A stretch of 64,000 nucleotides of DNA, taken from Lentinula raphanica. Taxonomy: Eukaryota > Basidiomycota > Agaricomycetes > Agaricales > Omphalotaceae. The position numbers and the translations under genes were made by a program. The notes beneath the pieces were generated by a model. The model was given only the letters and a program-made list of their open reading frames with translations. It ran no database searches and was not told the DNA's origin. The stretch covers positions 62,001-126,000 of the forward strand of contig JANVFP010000035.1 of the NCBI GenBank assembly GCA_027919835.1, given 5' to 3'. Below are positions 9,394-21,246 of the stretch, one piece after another. Each line of letters opens with the position of its first letter. Within the stretch, counting starts at the first letter, position 1.

Positions 9394-10572
9394 GCGCCCA
9401 TAAGCACCCAAAACTTGTTGTTATAAGTGTGTTATAGTATAACAATGTCCTATTGAAGGTATGTTATACTTACTGATGAAGTGTGTTAAGTATAATGTGT
9501 GATAACACTACTCCGAGTTTTTGATTGTTAAGTATGTTATATTGATTGATGAAATGTGTCAAGTGTGTTAAGTATGTTAAGTATAATATATATCAACACT
9601 GTTCTGAGGGTTTTCATTGTTAAGTGCATTATGTGTGTTGAGTATAACACACATGAACACTGTTTCGAGGTTTTTCATTGTTGAGTGTGTTGGGTATGAA
9701 ATACATTACTACTATTCCGAGTTTTTTCATTGTTAAGTGTGTTATGTGTGTTAAGTATAATACACATGAACACTGTTTCGAGGTTTTTCATTGTTGAGTG
9801 TGTTGAGTATGATATACATTACTACTATTCCGGGTTTTTCATTGTTAAGTGTGTTAAGTATAATAAGCATTGAGTGTGCTGAATATATTGAATAATTTAA
9901 GCCATTCTGAGTGTCTGAGTGTACTAGGGGTGCTAAAAATAGCATGTACATCATATATACTCAATGTATAGAGGATCTGGTATGATTTGGAGTGATAAAA
10001 ATTTTTACACTTGTCGCGTATTTTTTTTTATTTTGCGTTTTCAGGGCCAATGAGGTGACCCTGAATTTTTTGAGTATTTTTCATGATTTTTTCAGATTTT
10101 TTGCTACCTGATGAGATCAAGTTCTATTTTTGGACCAATTTCCTTTTTAGGCAATTTTGATGTGCCTGAGGTAGCCAGTACCTCCCTATAGCCATTTTTG
10201 GATTCATCTGTGATTTTTAGCATCCCAAAATCAATGATGTCATAACATGCATTTTTCTATTCAAAAATACCATAACCCAAAAAGGAAATCAATGACGTAA
10301 TGATGTAACCCTAATTTACCTGATTTCATGATTGTCGTAAACGTAGTCACTTCGTGAAGTGCAGCATAGCTTCGCGAAGTAGATTTATTATAATATACCT
10401 ATTAAATAATAAAAGAATTATTGAATATTAATAAATATACTAAATAGCCGAGCACCCCCCGGAGCCCTACTGACCTGCCCGAAAGGGTTTTTTGAGCTTC
10501 GAGAGCCACTCAGGTTACTTTGCGAAGTAATCTTGGAGACTTATCGGACTACTTCGCGAAGCTCTTACAGCT

Positions 10573-10845
10573 TCAGCTGGTTGGTGCTTGTCATACACGA
10601 GATAGGTATGTGCATAGGGGGCTTTTGGAAAAGCGAAGATATTGAATAAAGTTTTGTTTCTAGTTGTTGGCGTCCAATGACCACTGCTCTGATTCAGACG
10701 CTTTCATCCTTTCCCATCTCGACCACTTGTATCATTCCTCCAACAAACGTCGTTTCTGTCATCGTCGTCGTGTATCCACCCCTGCAACAGCCGCACATTG
10801 TTGATATCAGTGGATATCAGATACGATGATTTCAAACCTCAATAC
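10573..10845. other. Unassigned spacer between two foldback elements
   Basis: This 270-bp piece joins positions 13651 onward if copy 1 is removed. On the - strand an open reading frame with Asp/Lys-rich sequence crosses the insertion region, so copy 1 may have landed in an unknown gene, but no family is recognised. Confidence 0.35.
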
Positions 10846-12034
10846 CACAGGATACAGTAAAGCTTTTGTAAAAAAGACTGATAAGTTATCGGGTACCTAT
10901 TGCAAATAGTTGTGATAACCCGGAGGGGGTCCCGGAAATGGCCCCGGGGGGTGGTCATGCCTGTCACCACCTGTCATATATGGCTTATATTTACTATTTT
11001 GGGTAATTAATAATCATCCAGATATTAAATAAGCAGTACATTTTCAAAAAAACTCGAAAATTCATAAAAATTCATAAAAAACCTAAAATGGCCTGATTAG
11101 GTCAGATCAGGATATGTAGCAAATGACCTCATATGATAAAAAATGATGTAGGGCCAATGTAGGTACTAAAAATAGCCCAAAAAATCAATAAAAATGCAAA
11201 AAATATTTAGGGATGGTATAGAGCCTATTGCAGGCCCAGGCACATCAAAATTACCAAAAAAGGAAAAAATTGATCATGATCTCATCTTGTAGCAAAAAAT
11301 CTGAAAAAAATCCTAAAAATAGTCAAAAAATTCAGGGGTGCCTTGTTGGCCTTGAAAATGCAAAATAAAACAAAATACGCGACAAGTGTAAAAATTTTCA
11401 TCACTCCAAATCATCCCAAATCCACTATACAGTCAGTATATATATGGTGTATATGCTATATTTAGCATCCTAGTACCTTTATTGGGCTAAAAATAGAACT
11501 TGATCTCATCTGATAGCAAAAAATCTGAAAAAAATCACAAAAAATACTCAAAAAATTCAGGGGTGCCTCATTGGCCCCGAAAATGCAAAATAAAACAATT
11601 TACACAACACAATTGAAAAACAACATCACTCCAAATCATACCAAATCCACTACACAGTCAGTATATGTCATGTATATGCCATTTATAGCACCCCTAGTAC
11701 CCTCAATCACTTATATCACTCAAGAATCATACCAAACTGAATAATTTGGGGAGTAAATATATTGTACATGATATTTTTAGCACATCTAGTACCCTTGATA
11801 ACTTAGAACAATTTATATTACTCAATATGTCCAGTACACTTAGCACTTATCACACCTAACACACTAAAACTCATAACAGTACTTATATGTATTATACTTA
11901 ACACAGTTGACAATGAAAATACTGTGAACAGTGTTATCAGTCATTATACTTAACACACTTGACAGTCAAAAAGTCGGAACAATTGTTATACTATAACACA
12001 CTCATAACAACGAGTTTTGGGCGCTTATGGGCGC

Positions 12035-12247
12035 TTATTTGGTGTTTTTGAGTCGAAATTCATTAATAGCACACTCTAATATTTTTGTCTGGGCTCTATA
12101 TTGTGTAAGGATGTTGTTTATATCATGATACACTTGATACAGTTCGGAGACCCCAAGATTACAGCCTGTGGGACTGGCTATCTTGTGATCTTTTGAAATA
12201 TAACAGTGTTTTATGTAAATGTCAATGCATATGTCCATGTAATGCAA
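12035..12247 (-). CDS. Conserved small ORF in foldback arm (copy 1, left arm)
   Basis: 70 codons, MHYMDICIDIYIKHCYISKD at the start and INEFRLKNTK at the end. It aligns along its whole length with the ORF at 9181-9393 with a mixture of silent and replacement changes. No domain recognised. Confidence 0.3.
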   Translation of the reverse strand: MHYMDICIDIYIKHCYISKDHKIASPTGCNLGVSELYQVYHDINNILTQYRAQTKILECAINEFRLKNTK

Positions 12248-12516
12248 GTATACTGATGGTGGTTGATGAGGGAATCACTCCTACAGTCTACTAGAAGTGT
12301 CTGGACATGGTTCAGATACTCACTATGACTATTGGACTCTCTGATATACATGTACATGTTTCATGTACACTATAGATGTTTACACTTACATGTAACAATA
12401 GATGTCATATTCAATGACCCCCATTACAGATCTCTTGGCTGTATCACATAGAGATAGCATAGAATAAGTTGTAGGATGACTCTTCTCATGACCTAGTAGC
12501 AGTTTGACTTCACAAC

Positions 12517-12702
12517 ATGGGTGTATGCACTGACATTTACATAAAACACTGTTATATCACAAAAGATCACAATATAGCCAGTCCCACAGGCTGTAATCTT
12601 GAGGTCTCCGAACTGTATCAAGTGTATCATGATATAAACAACATCCTTACACAATATAGAGCCCAGACAAAAATATTAGAGTGTGCTATTAATGAATTTT
12701 GA
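12517..12702 (+). CDS. Conserved small ORF in foldback arm (copy 1, right arm)
   Basis: 61 codons, MGVCTDIYIKHCYITKD to CAINEF, ending early because the arm is deleted just downstream. It is the partner of 12035-12247. Confidence 0.28.
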   Translation: MGVCTDIYIKHCYITKDHNIASPTGCNLEVSELYQVYHDINNILTQYRAQTKILECAINEF

Positions 12703-13658
12703 CTCAAGGTACTAGATGTGCTAAAAATATCATGTACAATATATTTACTCCCCAAATTATTCAGTTTGGTATGATTCTTGAGTGATATAAGTGATTGAGG
12801 GTACTAGGGGTGCTATAAATGGCATATACATGACATATACTGACTGTGTAGTGGATTTGGTATGATTTGGAGTGGTGTTGTTTTTCAATTGTGTTGTGTA
12901 AATTGTTTTATTTTGCATTTTCGGGGCCAATGAGGCACCCCTGAATTTTTTGAGTATTTTTTATGATTTTTTCAGATTTTTTGCTATCAGATGAGATCAA
13001 GTTCTATTTTTAGCCCAATAAAGGTACTAGGATGCTAAATATAGCATATACACCATATATACTGACTGTATAGTGGATTTGGGATGATTTGGAGTGATGA
13101 AAATTTTTACACTTGTCGCATATTTTTTTTATTTTGCATTTTCAGGGCCAACAAGGCACCCCTGAATTTTTTGACTATTTTTAGGATTTTTTTCAGATTC
13201 TTTGCTACAAGATGAGATCATGATCAATTTTTACCTTTTTTGGTAATTTTGATGTGCCTAGGCCTGCAATAGGCTCTATACCATCCCTAAATATTTTTTG
13301 CATTTTTATTGATTTTTTGGGCTATTTTTAGTACCTACATTGGCCCTACATCATTTTTTATCATATGAGGTCATTTGCTACATATCCTGATCTGACCTAA
13401 TCAGGCCATTTTAGGTTTTTTATGAATTTTTATGAATTTTCGAGTTTTTTTGAAAATGTACTGCTTATTTAATATCTGGATGTTTATTAATTACCCAAAA
13501 TAGTAAATATAAGCCATATGTGACAGGTGGTGACAGGCATGACCACCCCCCGGGGCCATTTCTGGGACCCCCTCCGGGTTATCACAACTATTTGCAATAG
13601 GTACCCGATAACTTATCAGTACTTTTTACAAAAGTTTTACAGTATCAGCTGTCAATAC

Positions 13659-14581
13659 GGAGTCGTTTCATTTTGTCTTCATCTTTGGCTTTGTCGTCGT
13701 CACTGCCGAACGTATTGAGACACGCAGAGTTGGAAGCAGAAGCAGGGGCGCAGGGAGAGGGAGGCAGAGATAGAGGCAGAGGCAGAGGCACGAAAAAGAC
13801 AAAGATGGAGAGAAGGTAAATCGGAGGGAAGGAACGAGGAAACAGCCGAACACACCTACACACAAGCCTCCATCAAGCGTACACCTTCCCAAATCTCCCT
13901 CCCCAAATCTCCCTCCTCCTGGATACCCCGCAAGAAAATGCAGAGTGCGAGAAGATGTAGGGATTTTGGGATTTCAACAGAGGATGAGATCAGAATGAGT
14001 GAACAATGGAACACATGAGCAGGCGAAGGATGGAAAAGGGTGCAAGGAAAGAGAAGGGGAAGATCCAGTTGGGCTGGCTTCGCCCGTACTACCCCGAATC
14101 GTTACCCGTTATGTGGATTTTTTGTTCACTGTTCAGCGTTATCAATTTATCGTTCACCCCTCCACATTTCACAAACCTGGTGTCTAACGCGTAACCTTTC
14201 CGCGCCTCCATGGCTTCTTATGAATCTCTCTTCATGATTATCTTACTCCACACCAAGCGTAATGGGGTTCCGGGTTTGGAGGATAGAGGGTTCAGAAGTT
14301 GAGTATAACGCAGAGAGATGATGAGAAAACAATAGTCATAGGGTCATGGAGTCATTGGAGATATGAATTCCAGGTTCTTCCCCTCCTGGTATTTTGTAAC
14401 ACATATGCGACCATTGACAGAGATGGGAATCGCAAGTTGAGCTTGGGATTTGGGGAGGGGACTTTGAGATTGGAACGAGAACAACAGAACGGGGGTGTAT
14501 GGGAAGGAATAGAGGAAGGGAAGAGAGCTCTAGATGGGCCCCTTTCATCATCCTTCGAGTTGTTTTGTTCACCTCCTCGCA
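13659..14581. other. Unassigned spacer
   Basis: Several overlapping short ORFs on both strands with biased composition (GAGGCAG-type repeats at 13730-13800). Nothing is recognisable. The right duplication arm begins at about 14582. Confidence 0.45.
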
Positions 14582-15850
14582 GCCTTGACATTGAGGCTGT
14601 TGCTGTTATCAATAGTTATCACCAATTTACACTCACCATTGATATTCAAATGAATTCTGGCAACTGAACTAAAGACAGTTTGATGGAGCAGCAGCAAAGA
14701 ACATACAGCACTTGTTTTCAAAATTCTACTGCATCAATAAATAAAATCATGAGTAACATACTATAGCTGTCTACAGCACACCTATCGTGATATAGCAAAC
14801 AAAGTTTGTCCACGCGGAATTGATAAAAATTAGTACCAAGTACTATTCAATAGAGAGAGTGAATACCAAGAAGAGGAAGAGGGAGAAGGTACTTTATAAG
14901 AATTGTATGAGAAAGAAAAGAGAAAGCTGTATAAGCATACACTGTATATTTTTTTTGGTGTAAGTGCTAGTTCTCTTCATGAGGAACACTATGTGAGTTT
15001 GTGACAGAGGTTTCAAGAAACTCCTGCATAATTCTGAGGCCATGGTATGAAATAAGGAGTATAGTACATGATCCAGTGAATTGGGTAGTATAATACTGGA
15101 GGATAGTAATGATAGACATAGTGGTTGTATTTAGTGATAGTCCATCGTCGATTTTTACTTCTGTTCTGAGGCTTGCATTTCTGAGGAGTTGTTGCACTGG
15201 TGGGAGAAGACTTAGAACAGCAGTCCTTTGCATGGTTAAATGTACAACCAATGAAGACAGTTTCTTGGGAATTTGTAGTTTTATAACTATCTCCACTTAC
15301 TGCATTGAATTCCCCTTTCTTGATGCTGAAGTTCTTTGATTTGTGGAACAATGTAGGTGGTGTGCCAGTGTAGCAGCCTGTTTGATTTTCATTGACTGGG
15401 TTGTCAGTTTGCTGAACATCTTCATTATTGATGTGGAAGTTCCCAGATTCATCAAGTTGGAGGAATTCTGAGGAGCATGGGGTGGGGGTGCATGTGGCTA
15501 GGTTGTTAAGTTCTGACTCAGCTTCTTCCTTTGATTTGGATCCCTTTCTATGATCTTCTTTTTCCATCTGATACTCATTTTTCTTGGTGAGTGCATTAAG
15601 AATATTGAACTTCTGTGGGTCTTTTATAGGTAGCTGTTCAGGTACAGGCATCATGATATGTGTGTTAAATTTGCTAGGCTGCCTCTGAAGAAGCTCAGGC
15701 TGGTCAGCTATAACTGAAGATGCTACCAGTAACTCATTGTCACTGCTATTTATTTCTATTAGTTCATGAACTGAAGAATTCATGGTTGCATGATTCTCTT
15801 CTTTTCTGCACCTGCCCAATGGCATCACTGTGGTTCTGTTATAGTTATTC
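14582..15850 (-). repeat. Right arm of the large inverted duplication
   Basis: Reverse complement of 1-1498 apart from the MITE and scattered substitutions. It covers the C-terminal coding part and 3' flank of the NLR gene. Confidence 0.85.
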
Positions 15851-18800
15851 AGTGCACACTGATCAGCATTGTGCTGCTGTTTGCTTGCACATGGGTATAG
15901 TAGGCTATGACACATATGATCTTGTTGAATATTTTCATTAGGATGTACTTCTGAAATCCCAGGGTAGCTACCCATATGCTCTTGAGTGAAACAAAGAACT
16001 GTTGAAGACTCAATGTTGTGACTAGTTTGCGACTGAGCTGCCTGAAGTGCAGTGTCATAATGCCCACCTTGAACATTGATATCTGCACTCTGTCCAAGAA
16101 AACAATTCACAGTAGCTTTGCAGCCAGTACCCAAATTCTCACCCTGAGTATCAATGTGAAAATCTACAGTCTTTGTGTGGCCATTAGTTACTGCTGCATG
16201 AAGTGCAGTGCCAAGTTGGCCACTCTGTGTATTGAGATCTGCAGCCTGTTGAACAAATAATTCCACAGGCTCCATGTGGCCCTCAGCTGCTGTAGCTTGA
16301 ATTGCAGTATCAGATTTATCACCCTGAGCATTGGTATCTGCACTCTGATGAATAGAAAATTCTGAAGTCTCAATAGTTGCTGCTGCATAAACTGAAGTAC
16401 CAAAATTGCCTTTCTGAGTATTGACATCTGCACCCTGTTGAACAAAAAGTCCTGCAGGCTCTGCATGGTCCCCAGCTGCTGCTGTATGGATTGCAGTATA
16501 AGATTTCTCACATTTAGCATTGTTGTTTGTGTTCTGTTGAATAGAACATTCCACAGTCTCTGTGTGGCTAACAGTTGCAAGCATAATACCAAAATTGTGA
16601 TTCTGAGGATTGACATCTGCAGCCTGTTCAGCAATAGAATCCATAGCTTCTGTGTGGCCCTTAGCTGCTGTGGCTTGAATTACAGTGCAAAGCTTCTTAC
16701 TCTGAGCATCTGCATCTGCATTGTACCCAACAAGAAGTTTAACAATATCCTTGTAACTTTCAGATGCTGCTGTTGCTGTGTGAATTGCAGTGCCAGACTT
16801 GCCATCCTCAGTATTGACATCTGCACCATGCTGAACAACAAGTTCAACATTATCTTTGTAACTCACTGCTACTGCTGCTGCTTGAATTACATTTTCATAA
16901 GGCTTAATCTGAGCATGGATATCTGCACCATGATAAACCAGAAATTCAACGATATTTTCATGTCCCTCTGCTGATGCTGCTTGAATTGCAGTACCATAAT
17001 GTCCACTCTGAGCATCTATATCTGCACCATGCTGAATTAGAAATTCAACAATATTTTTATGTCCCTTTGCTGATGCTGCTTGAATTGCAGTACCATAATG
17101 TCCACTCTGAGCATCTATATCTGCACCATGCTGAATTAGAAATTCAATGGTATTTTTGTCTCCATCTGCTGCTGCTGCTTGAATTGCAGTACCATAATGT
17201 CTACTCTGAGCATCTATATCTGCACCATGCTGAACCAGAAATTCAACAATATTTTCATACCCCTCTGCTGCTGCTGCTTGAATTGCAGTACCATAATGTC
17301 CACTCTGAGCATTTATATCTGCACCCTGCTGAACCAGAAATTCAACAATATCTTTATGTCCCCCTGCTGCTGCTGCTTGAATTGCAGTACCATAATGTCC
17401 ACTCTGAACATTTATATCTGTACTATATTGAAGAAGGAGTTTAATAATCTCTATATGACCACTATATGCTGCTACATGGAATGGTGTTCCCAAATGTTCT
17501 GATTGTGCATTAATGCAGTCTATTCCATGATTTAAATTAGTATATGGATAGTGGTGGACTTCAGACAGAACATACCCAAATCTACAATATCATTGATGCT
17601 TATTAATCTTTGTGCAATCCTTTCCAATCCAAACCATGCAATAACATGGATTTGGTTGCAGTCTGCAAAAATGTACTCCCCTGCATGCTCCTTTGAATCT
17701 ACAGTGCAAAAGCTCTTCTTCCATTTCACAAATGCTTGTGAACTTCTGAGAAATACTTCAATCAATTCTGTTGTATCTTTGTGTGGTATTGATCCTCTTT
17801 CATTGTATTGTGCATGTTCTGCCCAATATTGAGTTGCATATTGCTTAAATGTATTCATTGTATTTGTTCCATTTTCAACATATTCATTCTGATTGAGAAG
17901 ATAGATAAGACACATTTGAGTTATGACATTATGTCCAAGCTGTGAATTGACATCAAACAATTTGCTTGTATAGATGTTATCATTCCTCTCTAATAAGAAG
18001 TCTCTTACAGATGGATGTGAAAATTGAACAATATTTTCATCATCAACAGTAACCAAATCACTACTGATTATTTCCTCCAATTCAATCAGCATCCCACCAT
18101 CACATTCAACTTCTCTTGTTTCCAAGTCAATTGAAAGGATAATTGCAACCTGACTCAGATGGAGAGGCTCAAAAGAATATAGAAGCCATATGAGAATATA
18201 CTGTGCCTCTATAGAATAAAGACTATTTTCACATTTTGTCATGGCTTCATGATATACTTCTGTCAAATTTGAAGGTGATTGAGCCAGTGCTTTGTATGTC
18301 CTCTTTGCATTGGTAGAATGTCTTAATGTTTGAAGTTGACAACTAATATAGCGGAATCTGTTACATCCTCAGATTTGAGCAGTAAGATACATGAATAGTC
18401 ATATTAACTCACCCTGCATCTGCTTTCTCCATCAGTATGGATGTTACTTCAGTATTCAAAGTTGCACTTCTCAATGCTACTTGCTTATTCAAGAAGATAG
18501 CAATATCTCTATGAACCATATTATTTTTCCACAAAGAAATTGCAGAATATTTTGAGGAATTAGGTTGATGATTGCGACTTGAAATTATGACTCCAATGAG
18601 ATTTAATTTGGTAATTTGCTTACAAAAGTCCAAAACTTGATCCATCTCTTTGCACTCATCAAGAGCATCAATTACTATATAAATTTTGGTTCCATTTTGC
18701 ACTAAGTCCTTTGATACCTTCATAATAGTATCTATAATTTTTGAATTTTTTGTGGAGGTAGGCTTAGAAAATAAAAAACCACTCTTTGATTCCTTATGCA

Positions 18801-19448
18801 GGTTCCTCAATTCAGGATGAATCCTTTGATTTTGAACACCCAATTGTGAAAGAAGAGATGACAACAATCCTTTGAGACTAGTTTTGGAACTAGAATTATC
18901 ATATGTATCAAAGTAATGATATATTGTGAGTGTTGAAATAGCTGTCTGTTTAAGGTCTTCAATTATACTGGAACTATAATAAATTAGTTGCTGAGTATCA
19001 GTCCAGTGTGTCATAGTAGTTTGAACAATCAATGCCTCACATCAAGAATGTTTTACCTGAACCAGCTGTAATCAAAATATGAATACTCTCTTTCTTATTG
19101 AAATTACTACAAATCAATTACCTTGGCCTTGAATCCACAATATACTTCCTTCCTCTTTCCATTTGAGATAAATAGGATCTTTGAAGATCCATTGGCCTGT
19201 CCCATCAACCCTTTTGTTCAAAGCTGTTGAATAATTGATGGAACAATCTGGGGGATTGAGCCATTTTTGAATTTTGCTTTCCTCATTACTTGAGAGATCT
19301 GCATCTGGTGTCATTACTACAATATAATAAAATTTATATCTCTGACTCACAGTAGTAGTGTTTACTATATTTACTATATTCTCTTGCTACTGCAAACTGT
19401 CTTCCATTGATTGTAAAATTGTGTGCATCCTCGAAGATGCCAAAATTT
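15013..19448 (-). CDS. NLR-like protein: NACHT NTPase with ankyrin repeats
   Basis: This is a STAND NTPase gene of the fungal NLR type. The splice model, with consistent phase, is: exon ~19375-19448; introns 19317-19374, 19066-19121, 18974-19040, 18358-18412 and 17520-17575; stop at 15013. From the 19375 junction it gives 1356 residues. Visible parts in order: motif FEDAHNFTINGRQF near the N terminus; pre-NACHT WLNPPDCSINYSTAL; Walker A GQAGSGKT, encoded on a 25-nt microexon; Walker B IVIDALDEC; a winged-helix-like region with VQFSHPSVRDFLLE; about 13-15 ankyrin repeats, the first six almost identical; and a C-terminal tail with SGNFHIN and SKNFSIKKGEFNAV motifs and an aromatic end. Fungal NLRs are thought to act in non-self recognition and cell death. 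The first exon and start codon are not resolved. Confidence 0.85.
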
Positions 19449-20162
19449 CTATAAGTAGATTAGTATATACAAGAACAGTCTTCAAACTCATGAATCTCAC
19501 CCTGTGGCTTCATTGCTTTAGGTTTCAGCAACATCAGAATCATGGAACCAAATGATATAATGGAAGGGCAATTTACATCATTTAATTTGCCACTTGATGG
19601 CTATGGATACAAGTGAAATGGGGGAAAGGTGAGATGTGTCAAACCAAGTGGCCTTTATATATGTTTCTCTCTGTGGTCAGCTGTTGTACTAATAGCAGTG
19701 CACTTTTTATCACTTCCATATGCTCATCTGTCTTTTTTCATTGTGATTTGACAATAATTAGTGAATTGAGCAACCTTAAGGACCTTGACAGCTATCCAGA
19801 CGGAGCATCCTTGAATTGATTTCAAAGGGATGGATCATGGAAGAACTGCTTTTCAATAGCAACATAACCTCAATGGAGAACACATCTATTCACGGAGGGA
19901 ACTGTCGACCGATGTTGATGACATTCCGGATCCAGTTTGACCTTTCCATCCCACCATGTCAAATAACCCCGAGCTGATTTCCATCAAGCAGAACTCCAGA
20001 GTAAGAGAAAATCAACATGAAGATATTATATGTCCATTGTATTGATCATGAATGAAGATTTCAAAGACATCTCTCTATGAGAGAGACCGTTGTAGGAAAA
20101 AGAGAGAAAGGAGATATCGTGGGAAATTCGAGAATTTTGAGAGCCAAACCAGGGCCAAACGC
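19449..20162. other. Upstream region of the NLR gene
   Basis: The missing first exon(s) of the NLR gene may lie here; on the - strand ATG codons near 19540 precede a GTGAGA splice-donor-like site at about 19501, but the frame does not join cleanly. The 11-bp target repeat of the next element is at 20152-20162. Confidence 0.4.
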
Positions 20163-20289
20163 AGACTCCTTCCCATCTGCTTTTGCAGCTAAAAAAATTT
20201 CGAATCTTGAGAAGCTACCATATATAGTATATCTTATTATATCTTATCTATATCTTATCTATAATTACCTAATAACACATGGATTTAAA

Positions 20290-20581
20290 TTTTTTAAGCT
20301 GCAAAAGCGACTGGCATAACTTGCATAAGCGCCTGGTGGCTTTGTTTGGTTCCACCATTCAATTCCATAAAAGTCTTTTCCAAATGTACATTTCTTGGGC
20401 ATGCAAGTTGTTTGCAAATGATACTTAACTACACATCATGCATCTCAAATGCCTTTTGCAAGAGAATTTGGCCAATGGACTACTTGTTGAGTGAAATTTA
20501 ATGGGCGCTACAAGCTGGAACCAAACAAGGCCACCAGGCGCTTATGCAAGTTATGCCAGTCGCTTTAGCGGCTTAAAAAAA
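20290..20581. mobile_element. MITE with ~66-bp terminal inverted repeats
   Basis: TTTTTTAAGCTGCAAAAGCG at the left is mirrored at the right, and the match continues through GCGCCTGGTGGC to TTGTTTGGTTCCA. The target duplication is not clear. Confidence 0.7.
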
Positions 20582-20590
20582 TGGACGGTT

Positions 20591-20859
20591 AGTCCGCACC
20601 TGTGATGTGTCATCACTTGTGACCTAAGACTGTCACATGACATTTTCTCCATTTTTCTAACTTCTTCAAAAATGAAGATATCCTCACCCCCTAACCTCTA
20701 ACCATGGGGGCAAGCCCCCAAACCCCCACCAAACCCCTAACCAACCCTAACCAACCCAACCCGAACCCTAACCAAACGCGCTTCGCGCGTGAGAACCCCC
20801 AACCCTAACCTAACCTAACCTAACAGGTCACGGGTGATGACGAATCACAGGTGCGGACT
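20591..20859. mobile_element. MITE with telomere-like core
   Basis: Terminal repeats AGTCCGCACCTGTGAT...TCATCAC and complement, about 35 bp. The core is rich in CCCTAACC and AACCTAACCTAAC units and has a GCGCTTCGCGCG palindrome. The repeat is flanked on both sides by transposon sequence, so it is not a chromosome end. Confidence 0.65.
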
Positions 20860-20861
20860 GA

Positions 20862-21246
20862 CACGGGACGCAAAAGCCATAGCAGTACGCGTGGACTGCC
20901 CTTAACGCAGTACCAGCAGCATTTTGTCAAAGGGCACATGTCACGCTCTATATAGTTCTATATAAATGATAATGATAAGATAAGATAAGATTGTATACAT
21001 GGTGAATTTCCCTATGAATTCAATTGCATGCAGGCAGTGGCATGGGCTGCCCACCGGAGCTTGGCGAAAATCTTTGCCACTCTTTGTGATTGCTTTGTGA
21101 ACTTGATTCAAGAGCAAAAATCACTATCTAATCATTATCTACAGATTATCTACTGTATGTACACTAGCATGTGACCTGTAAATGAAACACAACGGTACTG
21201 CTATAAGGGCAGTTCATTTGAACTGCTATGGCTTTTGAGTCCCGTG
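20862..21246. mobile_element. 385-bp MITE with TGA target duplication
   Basis: Starts CACGGGACGCAAAAGCCATA, ends with the complement (TATGGCTTTTGAGTCCCGTG). TGA flanks both sides (20859-20861 and 21247-21249). Short CAC-type ends with 3-bp duplication suggest a CACTA- or Harbinger-derived element. Confidence 0.65.

Larger units (their letters stand above)
5906..10572. mobile_element. Giant palindromic (foldback) element, copy 3, split by a hAT element
   Basis: The two ends are long inverted repeats: sequence from about 5906 to 7138 reappears reverse-complemented from about 9193 to 10572. Termini read AGCTGTAGGAGCTTCGCGAAG-like and its complement. Without the nested 1757-bp insert the element is about 2.9 kb, like copies 1 and 2. 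The central ~300 bp and the inner parts of the arms are shared with those copies; the outermost ~350 bp (with TTCGCGAAG palindromes) are different. The centre is in opposite orientation to copies 1 and 2. No convincing target duplication was found at these ends, so the exact borders are uncertain. Each arm carries one copy of a ~70-codon ORF. Confidence 0.8.
10846..13650. mobile_element. Giant palindromic (foldback) element, copy 1 (2805 bp)
   Basis: It starts CACAGGATACAGTAAAGC and ends TTACAGTATCAGCT; the inverted repeat proper begins at GATAC. Flanks CTCAATAC (10838-10845) and GTCAATAC (13651-13658) match at 7 of 8 bases, an 8-bp target duplication. Long arms run inward to about 12215 and from about 12533, leaving a ~300-bp non-palindromic centre. 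The right arm lacks about 250 bp present in the left arm (near 12710). Both arms carry the ~70-codon ORF. No transposase is present. Confidence 0.85.

Noticed and set aside
5898..10580. 8-bp target duplication of foldback copy 3
   Set aside because: TCACCCGT versus TCAGCTGG matches at only 5 of 8; not accepted.
16438..17502. Long + strand ORFs (up to 178 codons) over the ankyrin region
   Set aside because: They are antisense shadows of the repetitive ankyrin exon; periodic Leu/Cys-rich translation follows from the repeats.
20690..20830. CCCTAAC-type repeats as a chromosome end
   Set aside because: Irregular units, only ~140 bp, flanked on both sides by MITE termini and ordinary sequence; interstitial.
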